Below, piece after piece: positions 42,989-51,196 of a stretch of 57,382 nt of DNA. Made by a program: the position numbers and the translations under genes. Within the stretch, counting starts at the first letter, position 1, and each line of letters begins with the position of its first letter. Location of the stretch: positions 1 through 57,382 of the forward strand of contig DATHET010000082.1 in assembly GCA_035490315.1 (NCBI GenBank). Reading direction: 5' to 3'. The notes under the pieces are model-generated. The model was not told the DNA's origin, ran no database searches, and saw only the letters and a list, made by a program, of their open reading frames with translations. Origin of the DNA: JADJQU01 sp035490315 (GTDB lineage: Bacteria; Planctomycetota; UBA1135; GCA-002686595).

Positions 42989-43462
42989 ATGACTTCCCCG
43001 CTGCGCCTCGAGAGTTCCGGTTGGTTGTTGGTCGCGGCCCTCGGCCTGTGCGCCCTGGGGATGGCCCGCTCGTCCCCCCTGCAGACGCCGCCGCCGCCCG
43101 TGCCCGCCCAGCCGAAGACCCAGATCGTGCCGGTCGCCACCGCGGCCACCGCGGATTCGAACAACCGCATGATCGCCGTCACGGGCACGGACATCACCGG
43201 TGCCTCGATCCTGTACCTGGTGGACACGGTCAACAACCGCCTGGCGGTGTACCAGGCCCAGGGCGGAGCCGACGGCTCGCGCGGCCTCAATTTCATCGGC
43301 GCGCGCCGGATCGACCTCGACCTGCAGCTCGACGGTTGGAACGACCGCTCCGACTGGACCTACAAGAAGCTCAAGGACGAGTTCTCGAAGCAGGGGCTCT
43401 TGCCCGGCAATTCGCCGGCGGCCGCACCCGACAAGAGCAACAAGTCCGAACGTCAACACTGA
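42989..43462 (+). CDS. Small exported protein of unknown function
   Basis: A 157-residue protein with an N-terminal signal or anchor (WLLVAALGLCALGMARS), a Pro-rich linker, and a compact domain beginning TADSNNRMIAVTGTDITGASILYLVDTVNNRLAVYQAQGG. The SxLYLxDxxNxRLAVYxxxGG phrase recurs in planctomycete proteins annotated only as hypothetical. It lies 70 bases before the HTH/TM gene. A partner role is possible. Confidence 0.7.
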   Translation: MTSPLRLESSGWLLVAALGLCALGMARSSPLQTPPPPVPAQPKTQIVPVATAATADSNNRMIAVTGTDITGASILYLVDTVNNRLAVYQAQGGADGSRGLNFIGARRIDLDLQLDGWNDRSDWTYKKLKDEFSKQGLLPGNSPAAAPDKSNKSERQH

Positions 43463-43532
43463 TCCCCGCGCTGCCGTCCGGCAGCGCCCTGTACCCCAGA
43501 GTCCCCCGACTCACCTGACCCCCAAGGAGCGA

Positions 43533-44069
43533 ATGCCCGTGGCCGACAAAGAGTTCATGTCCTTCGAGGACGCCCTGAAGGAATTGCGCCTCAAGGAAGA
43601 AGAGTTGAAGCGTCTGGTCAGCGAGGGCGAGATCCGCGCCTTCCGCGAGGGCGAGACCATGAAGCTGCGCAAGAGCGACGTCCAGAACCTGCGCGGCGAG
43701 CTGTCGGGCGGCGAAGTCGTCGACCTGGGCGGCGCCGGCGAGGAGCTGGTCTTCGAGGACGACTCCGATCTCGACGCCGGGATGGCCACCGAGGAGATCG
43801 CTCAGGCCGACACGATCCTCGAGGAGGACGTCGAGGACGTCGGGATCGACACCACCGCCGCGGCCAAGACCCGCACGGCCCGCCGCACCACGACCGTCCG
43901 CACCGCGGACGTGGAAGAAGAAGTCGAAGGCATGGGCCTGCGCATCGCTCTGATCCTGACCAGCGTCGTCATGATCGCGGCCGTGCCGGTGATCATCTCG
44001 ATCGGCAGCGGCCACACCGGCGACATGGCCAAGGGCATCGCCGGAATCTTCGCCAAGTTCAACACGTAG
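43533..44069 (+). CDS. Excisionase-type HTH protein with C-terminal TM anchor
   Basis: A 178-residue protein. AAGGAG precedes by 3 bases the ATG at 43533 and by 9 bases a GTG at 43539, so the GTG may be the true start. The N-terminus has the layout of a MerR/excisionase helix-turn-helix (FEDALKELRLKEEELKRLVSEGEIRAFREGETMKLRKSDV). An acidic linker (60-110) leads to a TM helix near residue 140 (IALILTSVVMIAAVPVIISI) and a short outer tail. The membrane location of an excisionase-type domain is unusual. It may bind DNA or a protein at the membrane. The terminator at 44088-44130 follows. Confidence 0.75.
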   Translation: MPVADKEFMSFEDALKELRLKEEELKRLVSEGEIRAFREGETMKLRKSDVQNLRGELSGGEVVDLGGAGEELVFEDDSDLDAGMATEEIAQADTILEEDVEDVGIDTTAAAKTRTARRTTTVRTADVEEEVEGMGLRIALILTSVVMIAAVPVIISIGSGHTGDMAKGIAGIFAKFNT

Positions 44070-44087
44070 TCGGCCTCCGACTGAGAG

Positions 44088-44130
44088 CGCGGCCCGCGAA
44101 TTCCGATCGGAGTTCGCGGGCCGCGTCGTT
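44088..44130 (+). terminator. Terminator after the HTH/TM gene
   Basis: A 13-bp perfect stem (44088-44100 with 44113-44125) closes a 12-base loop that contains the palindrome TCCGATCGGA; it is followed by TCGTTT. It probably ends the preceding transcript and isolates the OmpA-lipoprotein gene, whose promoter must lie in the remaining 200 bp of this gap. Confidence 0.65.
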
Positions 44131-44330
44131 TGGGCCCGAAAAAAATGTGCGTGTTTGTGCCTTGCGCGATCACTAGGCTCAAGCCGCGGGTCGACGAGGG
44201 GAGTTTTTCGCGCGCTTCTGCGCTGCGCTCCTTCGACCCGCCGAAAGAATCGCACCCAATCGCAGGCGGCTTTCCACCGCAGGCTTGAACCGCAACGAAA
44301 GACCCGATCGGTCTTGGCACGGAGTCCCCG

Positions 44331-45044
44331 ATGATGAAGCTCTCGAACCTGACCCAAGTGCTCTGGCCCCTGTGCCTTGCCACTTTGTTTTCCGCGTGCG
44401 TCGCACAGGAACACTACGAGGACGTGAAGACCTCGGCGAAGCATTACCAGAAAGCCTTCATCGAAGCCGACAAGGAGCGCGGCGAGCTCGCTCTCGAGAA
44501 TGCGCGGCTGAAGGAACAGTTGCGCGTGGGCGGCAGTCCGGTCGACGCGAACTCCAATCTCGCGGCCTACGACTCGCGGATCTCCGAGTTGAAAGCGGCG
44601 CTCTCCGAGCTCGGCGCCAACCCCGGCGACGTCACCAAGTTCGCCGTCGACGGCGGCAACGTCTACCGCGTCAAGGACGCGATCCTGTTCTCGCTCGGCT
44701 CCGCGAGCATCTCGCCCGAAGGTCTCAAGGCCCTCGAAGGCGTGGCCGCGGACATCGCGAAAACTCCGCACGGACAGGTTTCCGTGCGCGGCCACACCGA
44801 CAACGTGCCGGTGTCGCGGCCCGAGACCAAAGCCAGATTTCCGCATGGAAACCTGCAACTTTCCGCCGAGCGCGCGGTCGAGGCGGCCGTCGCTCTGCAG
44901 TCGCTCCTGGGCTCCCAAGGCGACCTGGTCGTGATGGGATTCGGCGACAGCGTGCCGGTGGCGGCCAACGACAGCGAATCCAATCGCCAGAAGAATCGTC
45001 GCGTCGAGATCTTCGTGGCCAATCCCACGAACGAGCAGAAGTAA
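44331..45044 (+). CDS. OmpA/MotB-family peptidoglycan-binding lipoprotein
   Basis: A 237-residue protein from ATG 44331 (ATG 44334 is also possible). A lipobox LFSAC at about 19-23 is followed by a helical, probably coiled stretch (HYEDVKTSAKHYQKAFIEADKERGELALENARLKEQL). The C-terminal OmpA domain has VRGHTDNVPV, NLQLSAERAVEAA, VMGFGDSVPVAANDSESNRQKNRRVEI, the canonical peptidoglycan-binding motif set. It differs from Pal in having a long coiled neck. Its job is to link outer membrane and cell wall or to act as an MotB/TolR-like wall anchor. Confidence 0.9.
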   Translation: MMKLSNLTQVLWPLCLATLFSACVAQEHYEDVKTSAKHYQKAFIEADKERGELALENARLKEQLRVGGSPVDANSNLAAYDSRISELKAALSELGANPGDVTKFAVDGGNVYRVKDAILFSLGSASISPEGLKALEGVAADIAKTPHGQVSVRGHTDNVPVSRPETKARFPHGNLQLSAERAVEAAVALQSLLGSQGDLVVMGFGDSVPVAANDSESNRQKNRRVEIFVANPTNEQK

Positions 45045-45081
45045 GCCCGCGGCCTGAGACCGCGCTCGAGCCCGAGTCGAC

Positions 45082-46029
45082 ATGCACAGGGGCGCCATCA
45101 GGACAGGACTTCGCGTCGCTGCCTTGGTGGCGCCCCTCTTCGTCGGCGCATGCGCGCCCGCGGGCAGCGCAAGAAAAGTCGACGGCGCTCTCGCGCGCCT
45201 CGAGCAATTCGGATTCGTGCCACAGGGCAGAGCCTCGGTCGAGCTCGACCTGCGGCGCGGCGCGAAACCGATCGAGATCACCGAGCCCTTGCTGGTCGGC
45301 ATGTACGAAGTCACGCGCGCGGAGTTCAGCCGCTACTGCGCGGATGCGAAGCCGGCGCTCGATCCGCTGATGCGGGAGCGCATGCAGGATTGGACGGCGC
45401 GAGACGATTCGCTGCCGGTCAGTTTCATCACGCGCTCGGAGGCCGCCGACTTCGCGAGCTGGTCGGGCGCGCGCCTCTTGACCGGCAGCGAGTGGCTGTT
45501 CTGCGCGATCTCGCGGCGAACTTTCGCCTACCCGTGGTCGGATTCCTGGCAGCAAGGTCGCGCGAATACGCTCGACCTCGGACTGGAGCCCCACGCTCCG
45601 ACGCCGGTCGGAACCTTCGAGGGCGGGCGGACGGCGACGCACCTGTACGACATGCTGGGCAACGTCTGGGAATGGGTGGGCGACGACTCCACCGGAAGGG
45701 TCAGTCCAGAGGCCAAGGCCACGGCGCTCGGCGGCTCCTTCCTCTGCTACAAGACCGAGATCTACCGCGAAGGCAGCTTCTGGGCCGAGCCCCTGGAATC
45801 CGGCTCGCGCCTCGAGGATGTCGGGTTCCGGGTCTGCGCGCCGGCGCGGGCCTGGCTGCTGGCCCACGCCGCCGAGCTCGAGCAGGAGCGCGACGTGCGC
45901 CCGCGCCTCGAAGCGATCGGCAGGCGCTGGGGTCCCAGCGCGGTGGCTCTGCTCAGCGAGCTGGCCTCCAGCGCGAGCGGCGCCGCGCGGACTTCGCTCG
46001 AAGCCATCCTCAGCGGGGCGCGGGGATGA
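45082..46029 (+). CDS. FGE/SUMF1-like domain lipoprotein
   Basis: A 315-residue protein with a signal and lipobox-like GACAP at about 22-26. The central domain follows the formylglycine-generating enzyme fold (YEVTRAEFSRYCADA, RLLTGSEWLFCAI, LYDMLGNVWEWVGDD, LGGSFLC). Of the active-site Cys pair, a Cys follows GGS but the second Cys of the RCxxR/YC segment is absent (region TEIYREG), so oxidase activity is unlikely. A helical C-terminal extension (about 260-315) is added. The stop overlaps the rsmA start (ATGA). A binding rather than enzymatic role is inferred. Confidence 0.8.
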   Translation: MHRGAIRTGLRVAALVAPLFVGACAPAGSARKVDGALARLEQFGFVPQGRASVELDLRRGAKPIEITEPLLVGMYEVTRAEFSRYCADAKPALDPLMRERMQDWTARDDSLPVSFITRSEAADFASWSGARLLTGSEWLFCAISRRTFAYPWSDSWQQGRANTLDLGLEPHAPTPVGTFEGGRTATHLYDMLGNVWEWVGDDSTGRVSPEAKATALGGSFLCYKTEIYREGSFWAEPLESGSRLEDVGFRVCAPARAWLLAHAAELEQERDVRPRLEAIGRRWGPSAVALLSELASSASGAARTSLEAILSGARG

Positions 46030-46934
46030 ACGGCGGGCGGCGCAGTCCGCGCAGCGCCGATCTGCGCGCCCAGCTCGACGCGATCGGCTTCCTGCCGTCG
46101 AAACGCCTGGGCCAGAATTTCCTCCAGGACGCCAACATGGCCCGCGCGATCGCTCGCGATGCCGGGGTGGCTCGCGGCGACGTGGTGGTGGAGATCGGTC
46201 CCGGGGCCGGCTCGCTGACCGTGCAGCTCGCGGAGCTCGAGGTCGAGCTGATCGCGATCGAGATCGATCCGAGACTTCTGGAAGTCGTGCGCGGTCTGCT
46301 CGCGGATTTTCCCGGCGTGCGCTGGGTCTTGGGCGACGCGCTGGAATCCAAGCGCGCCTGGAATCCCGAGCTCGTCGCGGCCCTGCCGCAGAGCGCTCCC
46401 TGGCATCTGGTGTCCAACCTGCCCTACTCAGCGGGCTCGCCGATCCTGGCCCTGGCCGCGCGCCTCCCGAATCCGCCGCGCAGCATCACCGTGCTGCTCC
46501 AGGCGGAAGTGGCCGAGCGCATCGCGGCCGAGCCGGGAGGGCGCGAGTGGGGGCCCTTGTCGGTGCGGATCCAGCTCGCCTTCACCGCGCGCATCCTGCG
46601 CTCGGTGCCGGCCCAGCTGTTCTGGCCGCGGCCCAATGTAGATTCGAGCGTGCTGCGGCTCGAGCTGCGAGCGGACCGGCCCTCGGAAGCGGACATGCAG
46701 GCCCTCGATCCCCTGCTCGACCAGCTCTTCCAGCACCGCCGCCAGACCCTGGGCGGTCTCCTGTCCAAAGCCCTGGGCTCGCGGCCGGAAGCGGAGACCC
46801 TGCTCCAGGAACACGGCATCCAGGCCGGATTGCGGCCGGAAACCCTCTCCGCCCCGGCCCTGCTGGCCCTCAGCCGGGACCCCCGCTGGCGGAATCGGGG
46901 CACTTCCGAACGAAAATTGCCTGGAATTCCTTAG
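46026..46934 (+). CDS. rsmA: 16S rRNA dimethyladenosine transferase RsmA (KsgA)
   Basis: A 302-residue protein that dimethylates two adjacent adenosines near the 3' end of 16S rRNA. Visible motifs are LGQNFLQD (28-35), VVVEIGPGAGSLT (about 53-65), EIDPRL, NLPY (131-134), LLQAEVAERI, and FWPRPNVDSSVLRL. It starts at ATG 46026, overlapping the upstream stop. The C-terminus ends with a short extra tail (GTSERKLPGIP). Confidence 0.95.
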   Translation: MNGGRRSPRSADLRAQLDAIGFLPSKRLGQNFLQDANMARAIARDAGVARGDVVVEIGPGAGSLTVQLAELEVELIAIEIDPRLLEVVRGLLADFPGVRWVLGDALESKRAWNPELVAALPQSAPWHLVSNLPYSAGSPILALAARLPNPPRSITVLLQAEVAERIAAEPGGREWGPLSVRIQLAFTARILRSVPAQLFWPRPNVDSSVLRLELRADRPSEADMQALDPLLDQLFQHRRQTLGGLLSKALGSRPEAETLLQEHGIQAGLRPETLSAPALLALSRDPRWRNRGTSERKLPGIP

Positions 46935-47360
46935 ATTTTTACGCTGGCCCGAACTTTGCGCCCTTGGTTCGGGGAAGGCGAAGGTTTAGAAAACGCGCCG
47001 TTCGTACTCTCGGGCTCAGCAGGGCGACACCTCCTGGATAGCGCGGCCTTTCTTCGGACAGGTCCCACCAGGCAAACCATCGCGCCTCGCTCGACCCACC
47101 GCGGTCCGTTTTGGCTCGTGCCGTAATTTTTCGGCGACTTTTCTCGCCCCAAAGGGTGGGTGCGGTCGGACGTCCATCCCGTGTTCAAGCTGGGTCGGAC
47201 GCACGCCTGCAGGCCACGCGGGGGGTACGCTTTCTTCGGGACCAGACACCATCCTTGCCATTCCGCGCCTGTTCTTTCCCGAGCTGGCGCGCTCCCCTCG
47301 CTTCCCAGGACTGCCCCGGGGCCGCTTCGGCGTGCTCCGCGGCCGCGCTCAGCTTTTCCA
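46935..47360. other. Intergenic region between rsmA and dnaG, 426 bp
   Basis: The largest non-coding gap of the window. It is less GC-rich than the genes and has T-rich runs (ATTTTT near 46935, AATTTTTCGG near 47127, GACTTTTCTC near 47140). I found no tRNA-like cloverleaf, no tmRNA end, no RNase P or SRP motif. Open frames on both strands have no recognisable protein. It may hold the dnaG-rpoD promoter and a leader or small RNA. Confidence 0.5.
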
Positions 47361-49244
47361 GTGCCCGACGACAGAAAACAGGCCATTGAGCAGATCAAGC
47401 TGCGCGTTCCGATCGAAGAGCTCGTTCGCGAGCGCGTCGCCGGCCTGCGCAAGAGCGGTCGGCTGTGGACCGCGTGCTGCCCGTTCCACGAGGAGAGCAC
47501 TCCGTCCTTCAAGGTCGACCCGAGCAAGGGCACCTGGCGTTGCTATGGCGCCTGCGCGATGGGGGGCGACGTGATCAGTTTCCTCGAGAAGCACGACAAC
47601 CTGAAGTTCAACGAAGCCCTCGATCTGCTCGCGGCGCGCGCGGGCGTCGAGCTGCCGCGCTCCACGGCTTCGCGCAAGCCCAGCGGAGCGGACGATCCGC
47701 TCTACGCCGTGCTCGAGCGCGCGCTCGAGTTCTACAAGCGCATGCTGCATTCCTCGGAAGGCGCGCGCGCCCTCGAGTACCTGCGCGGCCGCGGCTTGAC
47801 GGCGACCACGATCGAAGCCTTCGGCCTGGGTTTCTCGCCCGCGGGCGGCGAAGTCCTGGCGCAGAAGGCGCTCGCCGGCGGCACTTCGCTGGACCCGATG
47901 CTCGCCACCGGCCTGGTGCGCCGCAACGATCAAGGTCGCGCCTACGACTTCTTCCGCGGCCGCTTGATGATCCCGATCCGCGACGAGCGCGGCCGCACCG
48001 TCGGCTTCGGCGCGCGGCGTCTCGACGATTCCGACAAGCAGTCGCCGAAGTACGTCAACACCACCGAGACCGAAGTGTTCCACAAGGGACGTTTGATCTA
48101 CGCCTTGGACCAGGCGCAGCGCGAAGTGCGCAGCTGCGGCCACATGGTCCTGGTCGAGGGTTACACCGACGTCATGGCGGCTCACCAGGCCGGCCTGCGC
48201 AACGTCGTCGCGGTGCTCGGCACGGCGATGACCGACGAGCACGCAGCCCTGGTGCGGCGCAGCGGAGCCAAGCGCGTCACCCTGTGCTTCGACGGCGATG
48301 TGGCCGGGCGCCAGGCGACCTGGCGCGCCCTGAACGGCCTCGTGGCCCTCGACATCGAGATCGACGTGGTGCGCTTGACCTTCGATGCGACCCAGGAGCC
48401 CGGCGAGACCATCAAGGATCCCTGCGACCTCCTCGTGCGCCACGGTGCCGCGGCTTTCCAGGAGCAGCTCGCCCGCGCGGTGGGCTGGTTCGAGTTCCTG
48501 ATGGCCCAGGTCGAGCCGCTTGCGGATCGCGAGCGCCTGCAGGCCGTCGACCGCGTGCTCGAGCTGGTCGCGCGCCTTGCGAAACCTCTGCAGCGCGATG
48601 CCCGTCTGACTGAAATTGCCCAGCGCCTGGGCTATTCGGCCAGCGCCGTGCGCGAGCAGTTCCAGACCCTTCCCGCGCGCATGCAGGTCAAGGCCCAGGA
48701 GCGCCGCCGCGCCGAGTCACCGGCTCCGAGTCAAGCCGGCGCGACCCCCAAGCGCGGGCTCACGCACCGCGAATCGATGGCGGCCCGCGCCTGGCGCGAG
48801 CTGCTCGGCGCCGTGCTGCAGGACGGCACCCTGGTCGCCGCGCTCGAAGCTCTCGCGAGCGAGGGCGCTCACACCTGCCCCGATCCCGAGCTGGCGCTGC
48901 TCGCGGCGGAACTTCGAAGCCTCGGCCGGGTTGAAGGCCGTCTCCCTGATCTCAGCGGCCTCCTGGCCTCGATGTGCGAGCACCCCTCGCGCGACCTGAT
49001 CGTGCCGCTGATGCAGGAAGCCGAAGCCGCCGAGAGCCCGAGCGTGCTCTTCGAAGGCGCCCGCGCCCACCTCGAGCGCGTGCGCGCCGAGGACCTGCGC
49101 GCCGCGAAGATCGCCGACTGCAAACGGCTCGCGGCGGCCAGCCCGATCCAGCACAAAGCACAACTCGATGAACTCCATCGCGAGTTGATCCTCGAAAAGT
49201 TCGCACCCGCGCACCAAGTACCTGGAACGCCCGCGCGTTCCTGA
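47361..49244 (+). CDS. dnaG: DNA primase DnaG
   Basis: A 627-residue primase starting at GTG 47361 (VPDDRKQAIEQIKLRVPIEELV matches the family start). The CHC2 zinc domain has CCPFHEESTPSF and WRCYGACAMGGD; the second Cys pair is CxxxC instead of the usual CxxC. The TOPRIM core has the catalytic LVEGYTDVMAAHQAGL and CFDGDVAGRQA. The RNAP-like fold region (RGRLMIPIRDERGRTVGFGARRL) is intact. The C-terminal part (480-627) would bind the replicative helicase. dnaG followed by rpoD is the widespread macromolecular-synthesis operon order. Confidence 0.95.
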   Translation: MPDDRKQAIEQIKLRVPIEELVRERVAGLRKSGRLWTACCPFHEESTPSFKVDPSKGTWRCYGACAMGGDVISFLEKHDNLKFNEALDLLAARAGVELPRSTASRKPSGADDPLYAVLERALEFYKRMLHSSEGARALEYLRGRGLTATTIEAFGLGFSPAGGEVLAQKALAGGTSLDPMLATGLVRRNDQGRAYDFFRGRLMIPIRDERGRTVGFGARRLDDSDKQSPKYVNTTETEVFHKGRLIYALDQAQREVRSCGHMVLVEGYTDVMAAHQAGLRNVVAVLGTAMTDEHAALVRRSGAKRVTLCFDGDVAGRQATWRALNGLVALDIEIDVVRLTFDATQEPGETIKDPCDLLVRHGAAAFQEQLARAVGWFEFLMAQVEPLADRERLQAVDRVLELVARLAKPLQRDARLTEIAQRLGYSASAVREQFQTLPARMQVKAQERRRAESPAPSQAGATPKRGLTHRESMAARAWRELLGAVLQDGTLVAALEALASEGAHTCPDPELALLAAELRSLGRVEGRLPDLSGLLASMCEHPSRDLIVPLMQEAEAAESPSVLFEGARAHLERVRAEDLRAAKIADCKRLAAASPIQHKAQLDELHRELILEKFAPAHQVPGTPARS

Positions 49245-49299
49245 AGAATCCGCGCTGCCCGAGCCGGGCGGCAATCACACCAGGCCAAGGAATGCACTC

Positions 49300-51057
49300 T
49301 TGAAGATCTCGGACAAGGTCGACGAAACCCTGAAGCTGCTCGTGGACGAAGGCAAGAAGAAGGGCTTCTTGACCTACGCGGACATGAACCGGCTGCTGGA
49401 GGATCAATTCCTCCCTCCGGACAAGATGGATGCCGTCTTCGTCGCGCTCGAGGACTCCGGCGTCGAGATCCTCGACGACGCGGAGACCGCGGCGGCGGGC
49501 GGAGCCCTCGGCGAAGGCGATGACGAGCGCGCGGTCGCGGAAGACGCGGAAGCCGTCGTCGAGGAAGAAGAAGCGGGCGAATCCCCGGCCTTCACGCGCG
49601 GCGTGATGCCCGAGAAGATCGACGACCCGGTGCGCATGTACCTGACGCAGATGGGCGAGATCCCGCTGCTCACCCGCGACCAGGAAATCCACCTGGCCAA
49701 GACGATCGAGATCACCCGCAAGCGTTTCCGCAAGAAATGCGTCGGGTCCGGCCTGTGCATGACCAGCGCGCTGAAGACGCTCGAGGAAGTCGAGCGCGGC
49801 GAGCTGGCCTTCGACCGCACGCTCAAGGTCAATCCCAATCCCAAGCCCGACGACGATCCCAAGATCGTCGAGACGCTGGGCAAGAACTTCCTCGCCAAGC
49901 GACTGCCGGTCAACCTGGTGACGATCCGCACCCTGCTGGCGCGCATCAAGGAAGGCTATCGCGTCCTGCTGGATGCGAATTTGACCAAGGAGCAGCGCTC
50001 GGCGCAGCTCGAGCACGTGCAGAACGTGCGCCGCAAGCTGGTGATCCTGATCGAGGAATGCCACCTGCAGGTCAAGAAGGTGCGGCCGTACATGGACCTG
50101 CTCGACGCTCACTACCGTGAGATGCGCGCGGTCGACCGCAAGATCCAGGCGCTGAAGACGGCGAAGAAGTCGGGCGCCCCGTTGAAGGAGCTCGAGGAGC
50201 GACTGATCGAGCTCGAGTTCCAGGCGATGGAACCGGGCGAGCGGCTCAAGCGCCGGCTCGACCAGATCCGTCTGCACTTCTCGGAGTACGAAGAGGCCAA
50301 GCGCCAGCTCTCCAGCGGCAACCTGCGCCTCGTCGTCTCGATCGCGAAGAAGTACCGCAACCGCGGGCTCTCGTTCCTCGACCTGATCCAGGAAGGCAAC
50401 ACCGGCCTGATGAAGGCGGTCGAGAAGTACGAGTACCGCCGCGGCTACAAGTTCTCGACCTACGCCACGTGGTGGATCCGCCAGGCGATCACCCGCTCGA
50501 TCGCCGACCAGGCGCGGACGATCCGCATCCCGGTGCACATGATCGAGACCATGTCGAAGCTGCGCAACGCGACCAAGAAGCTCGTGCAGGCCAAGGGCCG
50601 CGAGCCCTCGGTCGAGGAAGTGGCCGAGGCCACGGGCATCTCGGTCGACGAGGCCAAGCGCGTGATCAAGATCTCGAAGCACCCGATCTCCCTCGACCGT
50701 CCGATCGGCGAGTCGGACGACAGCTACTTCGGGGACTTCATCGAGGACGAATCGGCCGAGTCGCCGGTGCAGGCCGCCGGCCACGAAATGTTGAAGGAGC
50801 GCATCGATGAGGTGCTCTCGACCTTGACCTTCCGCGAGCGCGAGATCGTCAAGCTGCGCTACGGGATCGGTGACGGTTACACCTACACGCTCGAAGAGGT
50901 GGGCCGCATCTTCCGCGTCACGCGCGAGCGCGTGCGCCAGATCGAGGCCAAGGCCGTGCGCAAGTTGCGCCACCCGGTGCGCGCCCGCGCCCTGGCGAGC
51001 TTCCTCGACGGCGTCACGATTCCCGACGACGCCGAGGAGACCGCCGGACCGATGTAG
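49300..51057 (+). CDS. rpoD: RNA polymerase primary sigma factor RpoD
   Basis: A 585-residue sigma-70 from TTG 49300, with AAGGA 8-9 bases upstream. Region 1.1 resembles KVDETLKLLVDEGKKKGFLTYADMNRLLEDQFLPP, followed by an acidic stretch. Region 1.2 begins DDPVRMYLTQMGEIPLLTRDQEI; a nonconserved region of about 190 residues follows. Region 2 is EEAKRQLSSGNLRLVVSIAKKYRNRGLSFLDLIQEGNTGLMKAVEKYEYRRGYKFSTYATWWIRQAITR, then regions 3 and 4 with EEVGRIFRVTRERVRQIEAKAVRKLRHP. Complete and apparently functional. The stop precedes a perfect terminator. Confidence 0.97.
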   Translation: MKISDKVDETLKLLVDEGKKKGFLTYADMNRLLEDQFLPPDKMDAVFVALEDSGVEILDDAETAAAGGALGEGDDERAVAEDAEAVVEEEEAGESPAFTRGVMPEKIDDPVRMYLTQMGEIPLLTRDQEIHLAKTIEITRKRFRKKCVGSGLCMTSALKTLEEVERGELAFDRTLKVNPNPKPDDDPKIVETLGKNFLAKRLPVNLVTIRTLLARIKEGYRVLLDANLTKEQRSAQLEHVQNVRRKLVILIEECHLQVKKVRPYMDLLDAHYREMRAVDRKIQALKTAKKSGAPLKELEERLIELEFQAMEPGERLKRRLDQIRLHFSEYEEAKRQLSSGNLRLVVSIAKKYRNRGLSFLDLIQEGNTGLMKAVEKYEYRRGYKFSTYATWWIRQAITRSIADQARTIRIPVHMIETMSKLRNATKKLVQAKGREPSVEEVAEATGISVDEAKRVIKISKHPISLDRPIGESDDSYFGDFIEDESAESPVQAAGHEMLKERIDEVLSTLTFREREIVKLRYGIGDGYTYTLEEVGRIFRVTRERVRQIEAKAVRKLRHPVRARALASFLDGVTIPDDAEETAGPM

Positions 51058-51107
51058 GAGCTTCCGGACCTGGCCCAGGCGCAGGCCTGGGCCGTGGACC
51101 GTGAATC

Positions 51108-51147
51108 GTCGAAGGGCCGCGCAACCTGCGCGGCCCTTCGACTTGTT
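51108..51147 (+). terminator. Terminator after rpoD
   Basis: A perfect 16-bp stem (51108-51123 with 51127-51142) with a 3-base loop is followed by TTGTT. A second hairpin (GGCCCAGG...CCTGGGCC, about 51072-51093) lies just upstream. The T-stretch overlaps the -35 of the next predicted promoter. Confidence 0.85.
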
Positions 51148-51170
51148 CCGCCGCGAGCCGGCGCTACACT
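51143..51170 (+). promoter_or_regulatory. Predicted promoter of the zinc-ribbon coiled-coil gene
   Basis: TTGTTC (51143-51148) and TACACT (51165-51170) with a 16-bp spacer, immediately after the rpoD terminator, about 27 bases before the ATG at 51197. The -10 is the same as that of the DUF1573 gene promoter. Confidence 0.5.
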
Positions 51171-51196
51171 CTTCGCCCTGCCCTCCGGCGGGAACC

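Noticed and set aside
44070..44330. Promoter for the OmpA-type lipoprotein gene
   Set aside because: Several T-rich hexamers are present but no -35/-10 pair had acceptable spacing.
46935..47360. Possible tRNA (including selC), tmRNA, SRP RNA or RNase P RNA in the gap before dnaG
   Set aside because: I looked for a T-loop GGTTCGA-type box, a 3' CCA end, the SRP tetraloop segment and RNase P conserved blocks and found none.
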